From Adiantum capillus-veneris (Eukaryota > Streptophyta > Polypodiopsida > Polypodiales > Pteridaceae), in NCBI GenBank assembly GCA_014529385.2, contig CM043945.1:95706112-95770111 (forward strand): 64,000 bases of DNA, read 5' to 3'. This document shows positions 56,790 through 64,000 of this stretch, piece by piece (the stretch's first letter is position 1; each line of letters begins with the position of its first letter). The translations under genes and the position numbers were made by a program. The notes under the pieces were generated by a model that made no database searches, had not been told where the DNA came from, and saw nothing but the letters and a program-made list of their open reading frames with translations.

Positions 56790-57332
56790 AGCCAGAGGGA
56801 TGTAATATTTTTAGCTACGACTACAAATAAATGAATATGATTTTTGTGCACAAAGAATGAATTTATGAATTTATTTATACCAATTAATTATGAACGGGTA
56901 AATTTTCCAGTGCAATGTGTCATATGGAAATTTATCCATGTTCGGATAGTATGATAAGCAGAACAATAGTCGGATGCAATGTTGATTAGTTCAGAAGAAG
57001 TGCTTGAATAAGATGGTGTCTCTAGTTCGCGGAAAAAAACTATAATCAAATACTTTTGCAGTGGCCGTCCAAAAAAGTGGCCGACCGGACACAATGGAAA
57101 TAGGACCTTGTTGACGAGAGCCGACATATTGAGTTGGGAGAGACATGAAATCAAGCGAGTTACTAATGCTCCAGATTGATCAGAAAACCGGGTAACGCCT
57201 TTTGAAGTGTACAATTTAAAAATCTTTTAAAGTCAGTGGCCCGCCAATCTGAAAGGGGCCTAATTTAATAAACATTAAAAAACTCTACATATAGCGTGAG
57301 AAAAAAGCAGAACCAGCGTAGAAGTTTTTGGG

Positions 57333-57367
<35 letters not shown>

Positions 57368-57855
57368 CCCATGCAGCGCCAGATGGCAAAGTTCCACTGC
57401 AAGGCCAGAAGAAAGGGGTAGCGCTACCAGTTTTGGGTGCTCTGCAGTAGTTTCCACACGCACACATAGCCTCCTCTCACATCTCTCAATCCAGCCTACA
57501 CTCTCTCTCCTCTACGATTTCGTGCTCTGGTGTTCGTGAAGGGTGCACTGAGACCATGAAGTGCATGGCGAAGGTGTAGGACAGCCCATAGCGCTTGTGT
57601 GCGTCCTTGCGTCAAAGTTAGGAAGCAGTTTTCAGACGAGAAGTACTCTGTGTGGGTACTTCCTTCGCGAGCTGATAACAATAGAAGCTTCTCTTGCACA
57701 TGGAATTCCAGTACGAAGCAGACAGAGCCGTTTCAACTACAGATATGATGAATTTCAACCAATAGGCTCACGAACCATGCATTTCAATGCATGAGAAAAG
57801 TGAATGGGACATGAACAATGAATACAGTTTCGGGTTCTTGTGCTTGTAATAGTTC
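56790..57855 (+). repeat. Gypsy-H PPT and probable 3' LTR
   Basis: 'gccagaggga' (56791-56800) is followed by TGTAATATTTTTAGC, the expected PPT-LTR junction 16 bp after the pol stop. A TATA-like 'acatatagcg' at about 57283 and a CT run (57337-57365) lie inside. The LTR end is uncertain, possibly at 'taatagttca' near 57855. No second copy is in the window, so the assignment rests on position and PPT. Confidence 0.55.
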
Positions 57856-58120
57856 AGAAAAAAAACCAAATCTCCTTTGCGCGGGGGGGGGGGGGGGGGG
57901 CAGCCCATCTCCTCGTCCCTAGTGCTATGTCAATTTTCTGCATGGTTTTTCTTAATTTTAAGTCGTGTTCCATGTGAAATAGTAAAATTAGCTTTGATGT
58001 ATTTAGTGCACGCTTCTGTTTCTGTGACACATTAATTGAACAAATGAATCAAAATGGCTTACCAATGGCGAAGCAACCACATCTTTGATGCTCGAAATCA
58101 TCTTTGGCTTCATAGTATCC
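57856..58120. other. short gene-free spacer with 18-G run
   Basis: A run of 18 G at 57883-57900, then AT-rich sequence. Nothing else is recognised. Confidence 0.6.
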
Positions 58121-58640
58121 TCATCGTTGAGCCATCGCCAAGTAGACTACTTCAGCATAGTCTTTCACACCACTGAGCTTGACCTTCTCTTTTATTCTCG
58201 GATACAGACAGGCTAGAAACTGCTCTCTTTTAAACAAATCTCCATTCTGTATGCATGTCGTAGCAGCTCTTTGCTCCCAAATGGATTCAAACTTATTAAA
58301 AAACAAACCAAAATCTTCACTTACATCCTGTTTCAAGACACTCAAGGTTGCATCCCAACCCGATGGAGAAATCTGCTTTTGAAAAGCTTCAATCAACATC
58401 TTCGGAACTTCCTATAGCGACCGCTGATTTGCAGACTTCAATCCCTCAAACCATCTTATGGATTTTCTCGTAGAACTAGCGGAAGCGCCTTCAAATTTTC
58501 TCCATCTTCTTAAATTCCCATCTTGAACAAGTAGAGCTCCAGATTGGAGAACCAGTCTGCAGCTGCTTCATCCCCAACAAGCATCATCTCCATGTTGAGC
58601 ATCATAGAATACTACCGCGGAGCAATCGGTGTGCTCCTCA
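58121..58640 (-). pseudogene. gag fragment of an unclassified LTR element
   Basis: The minus frame 58399-58121 reads MLIEAFQKQISPSGWDATLS, DFGLFFNKFESIWEQRAA, FKREQFLACLYPRIKEKVK, resembling the retrotransposon Gag capsid (F..F...W...........F...L.P.I...V). Upstream frames to 58640 are broken. The repeat that begins at 58648 would be its 5' LTR if the element reads minus. No matching primer site is evident. Confidence 0.55.
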
Positions 58641-58647
58641 GTGGGGG

Positions 58648-59317
58648 CAACAAGAGATGGAGAGGGGGAATATCACACACACCTAGAACACACCCAATAT
58701 GCCTCTTTATAGCCCAAGGCATACTCTGCAGCCTAACCCACTTGTACACACACACAATCTACAAATCTTCCCTCAGGTACTCACATTTAGACACCTCCAG
58801 CTCGGAAACACACCTTCACACCCGATGATGCACATAATTCCCAAATGTGTAATCTCACACCCTTCCTGCTGACACAATCTCTCTCCCCCTCTCTCTCGAC
58901 GCGCACACACAATCTAGAGCCTCTGCTACCACGGATGACAAGCAGACGAAGATAAACTGACACAAGTGATCATAGATAGATGGAATTTGCATTAAAAAAA
59001 ACTTGAGTACAACAATGGTGTTGATGATGTGTGTGCCTCGAGCTCCCTCTCTTCAGCGCTATGCAAACCCCACTTCCAGCGCTCCCTTTCCTGTGCACAC
59101 GCGGCCTTGCGGATCCTCCTTGCACACCCCAAGCGGTTGCCTCATGCCTTCCTTCTTCCCTGCGCTATGAGAGCTTCTTTCAAGCCCTGGTGGTCTCTTC
59201 CTTTAATGCTATCATCAGCCCCACCTCCTCCTTGGTGTGCTTGCCACTTCAGCCTGCTCTCTCTGCAGCATGGGCTGCCCTCCTCTTGCATGAATATCCC
59301 CCCCTTTTGCGCTATCT

Positions 59318-59348
<31 letters not shown>

Positions 59349-59958
59349 TTCAAGCCTTGGGGGATTCCTTGGTGCAAACGCTCTCGAGCTTCTCCTCTTC
59401 ACCACCCCGTCCACCTCTTCTGTAGTGTCATCATCAGCTCTCCCTCCTCATCCTTGGTGGCCCTTCACGAGCATGATGAGCCTCTCTCTCGTGTGCTATG
59501 GGCCTCCCTCTTCATACGTTGGTTTTTTGCTTCATATCGCTCCCTCCTCACCTTTTAGCCTTGGTTGCTTTCGGCATGGTGTGCCCTCGGTTTTTTGCTT
59601 CATATCGCTCCCTCCTCACTTTTTAGCCTTGGTTGCTTTTGGCATGGTGTGCCCTCCTTCCCCATGTCAAAAAATGTTTTTTTTTTCTCCTCCCGCTAGT
59701 CCATTGGTGGCATGCAAATTTCGTCTTCAACTTTGGGTGGTCGATCCATGAGTGGTGGCAAATGTCTAGACATATCGAGGGCGGCCTCACATGTGAGAGT
59801 ACAACTAACAGCCCCTTTACTATCTATACCATGGTTGTCACGTGCAACGGAATTGAAATGGTGATGAGATCTAGACTTTACACTTCCAAAATTATTTACT
59901 TCTTTCCTTGCTTGAATGGATGCTACTTAGCACAAATGATGGTTCCTTTTATTTCCTT

Positions 59959-59960
<2 letters not shown>
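58648..59960 (-). repeat. unclassified dispersed repeat, copy 2, with low-complexity tail
   Basis: 58648-59090 matches 52495-52946. Beyond it lies C- and CT-rich sequence with a run of 30 C (59319-59348) and a 68-bp tandem duplication (59521-59588 and 59589-59656, each starting 'ggttttttgcttcatatcgc'). The long Pro/Ser/Leu frames across it (59029-59751, 59031-59558) are caused by the C-rich composition and are not supported as genes. Confidence 0.6.

Positions 59961-60004
<44 letters not shown>
59961..60004. repeat. (GA)n microsatellite
   Basis: About 44 bp of GA repeat. Confidence 0.95.
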
Positions 60005-60007
<3 letters not shown>

Positions 60008-60011
60008 CGAT

Positions 60012-60353
60012 GGGATCCCAACCAACCCTCTCAAGGCCCCCCACACCGTTGCCGATGTGGTATTTGCTTTTGATTTCGTAAATGGAATGTAGACACATGC
60101 AATACCTCAAATGAAGACTCTACTGACTCAAATGGGGAATGTTGCCGTGGTAACTCTTCAAAATGAATCACCTTCGTTGCTGATTTGATGAAGCTTTGGA
60201 TCTGTCTCGATGAGGGGTTGCTAATGTGCCATCAAGGGATAGATTTGTGGCTGATTTGCACTCCTTATGTGAGAGGAAACAAGGGTTGAAAGCAGGCCTC
60301 AAAAACACAGCCAAGGGGATCCCAACCAACCCTCTCAAGAGCCCTCCGCACCG
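60012..60353. repeat. 39-bp direct repeat either side of a 265-bp spacer
   Basis: 'gggatcccaaccaaccctct' begins at 60012 and again at 60315. The two copies remain similar to 'caccgtt' (60050 and 60353). The second copy ends exactly at the LINE-J poly-T. The spacer shows no gene. Confidence 0.85.
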
Positions 60354-60595
60354 TTTTTTTTTTTTTTTTTTTCGAGAAAAAGATCCTTCTATTAGTTAAT
60401 GAAACTGCCCATAGGGCTACAACCACCTCTTCAAGAGAGGGCTACAACAACCATGATGGGGAGACTCTCCCAATGAAAGAACAACATATGTACAATGAGG
60501 CTAAATCAAGAGATGGGAGGAGGGAAAAGCCACATAGGTGGTCGGTAGTGCCATCGGAGTACACCCTGGACCATGGTGTAGAAAGGCCCAGGACG

Positions 60596-61722
60596 CTAGA
60601 GTCGAAGGAAAGCCTCTCTGCGCTCCTGCATGCGGTCGGAGCTGCCCTGTAGTCTCTCGAGCTGTCCTCTGAGAGTGTGGATCAGCTCTAGCCAAAGATC
60701 GCGAATAGTCTCTGCTGGTGGCACAGGGCGAGCCTCAAAGATGCGGAAGCAATGGGCCCGCCAGATGAACCAGAGTGTCAGGCCACTGATGAGCTCCCAA
60801 CACTCCTCTCTCTCACTGCACCACTCCTGTGGAGTAAGATCTGTGGAAGGCTGGAGTGTAGGTCGCCCCCCCTGCATCACTATCATCCTGCTGGTGGAAG
60901 ATAGCTCAAACTGAAGTGCCGGGCCCGTGAGGGTGGACCAAGCCGCTGCTCCCTAAGTGTACTGTCGAGCCGTGGAGAGAGTAGGCATCAGTCGAAGAAC
61001 ACGAAGCCACACATGCTGTGCCAAAGGACAATCCCAAAGACGGTGACACTGACTCTCCACAAGATGGTCACAAGCTGCACATGCGGCCGAGAGACCACTT
61101 TGCACTAGCCAGCTCTCCCAACTGCTGTAGCTCTGTGTGCGACCAGCCACTGAAACAAGGTGACTCGCCTCGACTGTCTGGAGTCCCACAACCTCTCCCA
61201 AAAGGCTGCCAAGAACTCAGCTATGAGATTCTCCTCCTGCCAATGAGGTGCTGCAGCCGGGCGAGCCTCTCTCTGTGCTGCTAGTATGTGACGTCCCAGT
61301 CGAACAGTGTACTGAAAGAACGAGACACCTGGGTGGTGTGCAGAAGAGAAAGGGTCCCTCCAAAGCCACTCTCCAGGATCCCACTGTACTCGTGCCAGTG
61401 GACAGCACTCCCAAGACCATAGTCTCCAGTGTCCAGTCTCAAGAGCTACTGGGTCAGGATCGATGACACTAGTCCTCCCACAGATGCCCACCACTCGGAT
61501 CCTCTGAAAACAACACTCTGCCAACTGCGGGGCCTCTACTGCAACTCGCTGTAAGCGTCCCTCACCCTGTAACTCGAAAAAAAGGGATGGAACAGTCTCT
61601 GAGCAGGCTGGGACTGAGATGAGAACCTCCAGTCGTGTGACGGCTCCCATCCACCTGGGTGCTACTGGCTCGAGAGGTGTGAGCCACTCAGCTGGAACTG
61701 CCTCTAAGATGTCCTGGCACAT
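60596..61722 (-). pseudogene. LINE-J ORF2 C-terminus with zf-RVT zinc-binding domain
   Basis: The minus frame 61722-61105 ends FLAAFWERLWDSRQSRRVTL, FQWLVAHRATAVGRAG, the start of the zf-RVT domain. After a frame break it continues at 61201-60953 with CAACDHLVESQCHRLWDCPL (Cys/His ligands) and HVWLRVL. The last frame (60886-60596) has TLWFIWRAHCFRIFEARPVP, a typical LINE terminal block, and stops at 60596. The domain is thought to help RNA binding during priming. Confidence 0.8.
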
Positions 61723-62237
61723 GCTCTACACCCCTCTCATGCCCTGTCTGGAAACCTTGCAACTCCTCTGACAAGCCTGAAAACTCTAACCAGTCACCTA
61801 AAGAGCGCGCTGAACCCGTTTCCATGGGACCCGAGGAAACATGAGGCCGATTACCAACCAAGTGGCCTTCTCTGAGTGCTAACCATGGGGTTCCAAACAA
61901 GGGGCTGTCATAGGCGCTCCTCCGTGCAAGTAGGCTGTCGCTGCTCCAGGCCTCACCTCAAGTGCTCCCAAGATCGAAGCAAACTCACAGCGAAGTGGTC
62001 CTCCAATCTCTTGCTCAAACCAACTCTGCGCATCTCTGTGAAGATCCATCTGGTTGAAGGTCGCCAGGGGCCTCCAGCCTGAGGCACCCTAGCACGAAGC
62101 TGCTGTAGCAAGAACTCCTTCCAGGGCTCCTCACGTGGAAGAAGTCCTCTGACTATGAACTTCCCAAGAAGGGCTCTGTTCTGCTGTGCTGGGTCAATGA
62201 TCCCAAGCCCTCCCTGTGAACAAGGAAGAGTTATGAC

Positions 62238-63042
62238 CTACCAAGCCACTTTGACTCGGGCTATCTGAGTGTCACGTCCTGACCAAAGGAAGTTCTTGAT
62301 CAACCTCTCTACCTGGCTGATACAAGAACTCGAGAAGATCCAGCAAGAAGTGATGTACCACATAGTCGCCACAACACCTGGTTGGCCACTACTACTCTGC
62401 CAGCCAAAGAAAGTCGTGCTGAGCTCCAGTGTAACAACTTCCTCCTGATAGCAGGAGGAGGGGAGCAATCTGCTGCTCGGGAGACAAGTCTAGACCAACC
62501 TGACAACCCAAGTACCGAACTGCATTCCCTGGGGGAATCCACCTAAAACCCTCTCCTAGCATCCAATCGGGCACAGGAGCACTACCAATTGAGAAAGCCA
62601 TTGTCTTTCTCCAGTTGATCAGTGCGCCAGATGCACAACCGAAGGTCTTAAGAGCCTGCTCACACCTGTGAAGGTTGGCCTCCTGGCCATCCAAATACAA
62701 GGCTGAGTCGTCAGCAAACTCAGCGTCCAGAAGCTCATCTTCCCGAATAGGAAGCGCTAAGCCCCGCAAACCAACCTACTGCGACACCAAGAACCTGCTC
62801 ATTGCCTTAGCATAGAACAGAAAGAGGAAGGGGGCAAGAGGGCAGCCCTGTCTGACTGAACGTGTGAGCATGAAACGATGGCCTCTACCTCCTGACAAAA
62901 GTACCTGACTGTGTGCTCGTCTGTACAAAGCTGACACCCCTCTGATCCAAGCATCTGAGAAGCCCATCCTTCGTAGAGTGCCCTCCAGAAAGTCCCAGTC
63001 AACTCTGTCGTAGGCCTTCTCAAAATCGAGAAGAAGAATCAC
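62238..63042 (-). pseudogene. LINE-J reverse transcriptase (fingers missing)
   Basis: The minus strand from 63042 reads LLLDFEKAYDRVDWDFLEGT (first catalytic Asp region), SVRQGCPLAPFLFLFYAKAM, then after a stop AEFADDSALYLDGQE (62700-62740, catalytic pair in FADD), INWRKTMAFSIG and VRYLGCQVG. It continues in other frames with VERLIKNFLWSG. The usual N-terminal RT blocks before LLLDFEKAYD are absent. Confidence 0.85.
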
Positions 63043-63049
63043 CAGATCC

Positions 63050-63487
63050 TCACCACGAAGCCTCGAAGAAAGTACCAGTCACTCTGTCACCCACCTGCGT
63101 CCACTGAGATGCATGTCGGTGAAAAGCAAACTCATGGCGCCGCTCCTCTGTGCTACCAAGCTCTTGGCGAGCCTGCTGTAACTGCTCCTCCAACCAAGGA
63201 CTGTTTGGATGCTGTTCCTGCATCCTCTGTAAGGAAGCAACGCCCCGTCTGAGACGCTGCTCCTCCTCTATCGTTGCAGTCAGGTGAGTCAAAGACTGCT
63301 GGAGAAAGAAACGACTAAGCTGAGCTAGTCCTGAGGCCACTCTGTCAGCAGGAGAATCGTGCATGTCCAAGCTCTCTGTCCAAAGAGCCTCTGCTCGCTC
63401 TCTGAGTGCAGAGTCCAGCAAGACCCTCTCAGGGATGCGTAGCATCGTGCTTCCGCGCCTCTGCCTATCTGTGACTGTGAGGATCAC
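63050..63487 (-). pseudogene. LINE-J linker between endonuclease and reverse transcriptase
   Basis: A 145-residue minus frame: VTDRQRRGSTMLRIPERVLL, then a Glu/Arg/Gln-rich helical stretch (TIEEEQRLRRGVASLQRMQE) and HASQWTQVGDRVTGTFFEAS, corresponding to the LINE block that precedes RT. It is joined directly to LLLDFEKAYD at about 63050, so several hundred bases are lost. Confidence 0.75.
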
Positions 63488-63554
63488 TGGTGCATGGTCC
63501 GAGAAGGAAGTCCCTGTCAGGATGCCAACTGTCCCACCCGAGTCACAGAAAAAG

Positions 63555-63989
63555 TCACCAGTGTAGAAGCGATCTATCTGCTATAGATTCACTCCTCCCA
63601 CTCTGCGGTCCGAACGAGAGAAGGCCAGGTTGTCTGGGGGGCCTCACAAAGCTAGAGTGCCGCCACACATCCGAAACCCTTAGAGTCATACAAAACTTCT
63701 CCCAAGCTGCCAGCTCAACTCCCTGCACAGTAGCGTGGCTACCACCAATCCTATAAGAAGGGTCCTCCAACATGTTGAAGTCACCCCCAATGCACCACTG
63801 CTCTGCTTGCAGCAGAGACTCAACAATCTGTGACCAAAACTCTGCTCGTGCACTCACCACATTGGGCGCATATATGTTCAGGAAGCCCACAAGGCAACCC
63901 TGAACCTGCATAGTGATCCACTGAGCCCTGCCTGGCACAATAATCCCTCTGCCCACAATGGCCTGCTGTAGATACTCCGCAATAGTCAT
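63555..63989 (-). pseudogene. LINE-J AP-endonuclease domain, partial
   Basis: A 144-residue minus frame: GRAQWITMQVQGCLVGFLNI and YAPN (strand and catalytic loop), WCIGGDFNMLEDPSYRIGGS (the GDFN motif) and LSFGPQSGRSESIADRSLLH near the end (the S-x-x-DRxL-type block). The N-terminus lies past the window end. The endonuclease nicks the target DNA. Confidence 0.85.
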
Positions 63990-64000
63990 ACATACCCCAC

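Larger units (their letters stand above)
60353..64000 (-). mobile_element. LINE-J, second LINE clade, 5' end beyond window
   Basis: The 3' end is marked by 20 T at 60353-60372 (poly-A on the minus strand). Upstream on the minus strand come a 3' UTR, zinc-binding domain, reverse transcriptase, linker and endonuclease, the order of plant L1-type LINEs. The protein sequence is unlike LINE-A/E. GC content is higher than in the surrounding gypsy DNA. Frame breaks and an internal deletion make this copy inactive. Confidence 0.9.

Noticed and set aside
59029-59751. 240-residue Pro-rich open frame
   Set aside because: It runs through a 30-C homopolymer and a 68-bp duplication. Two overlapping frames are equally open, which indicates composition and not coding.

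Overview
The window is transposable-element DNA from the nucleus of a land plant. The evidence is the Ty3/gypsy and Ty1/copia LTR elements primed by plant initiator tRNA-Met (TGGTATCAGAGC), a CACTA (En/Spm) DNA transposon with a spliced TNP2-type transposase, long-ORF LINEs and many CT, CA and GA microsatellites. I see no complete single-copy host gene, rRNA, tRNA or CRISPR array. The species cannot be read from the sequence. The LINE style and repeat richness would fit a large-genome plant such as a fern, but that is a guess.

Layout. 1-3018 and 8605-8920 hold old gag, integrase and RNase H remnants. They are split by Gypsy-A (3019-8599, minus strand, TSD TTAAT), which carries gag and protease but no reverse transcriptase. 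8915-16037 is a tangle of related LTRs and gag-only elements: one copy on the plus strand (9679-about 13556) meets one on the minus strand (about 13560-16037) tail to tail, forming a large imperfect palindrome. 17777-21413 is a decayed gypsy gag-pol (Gypsy-G).

21645-51600 is a nest of insertions that can be unpacked from target-site duplications. LINE-A (minus) was split by Gypsy-B (minus, 22678-50488), which carries gag but no pol. Gypsy-B was split by Gypsy-C (plus, 23914-32696, TSD TCCGT, almost complete gag-pol with chromodomain) and by Copia-D (plus, 33721-49754, TSD CTGCG, gag only). The 5' LTR of Copia-D was split again by LINE-E (plus, about 33795-39268) and by CACTA-F (39463-47101, TSD CTA). 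CACTA-F holds two broken transposon genes on the minus strand and, upstream of them, a fragment that looks like a captured heavy-metal-associated (HMA) domain exon of a host gene.

51640-60352 holds a further LTR with its polypurine tract, a truncated Gypsy-C relative (52947-54310), a decayed gypsy with a probable 3' LTR (Gypsy-H, 54526-57855), and two copies of an unclassified repeat (52495-52946 and 58648 onward). From the poly-T at 60353 to the window end is a second LINE clade (LINE-J, minus strand), whose 5' end lies outside the window.

Biologically, at least three LTR elements lack pol, so they would depend on enzymes supplied by other copies. Every protein-coding element has at least one visible lesion, so the window reads as silenced, aging repeat DNA. 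Gypsy-C is the youngest-looking LTR element, because its two LTRs are nearly identical.
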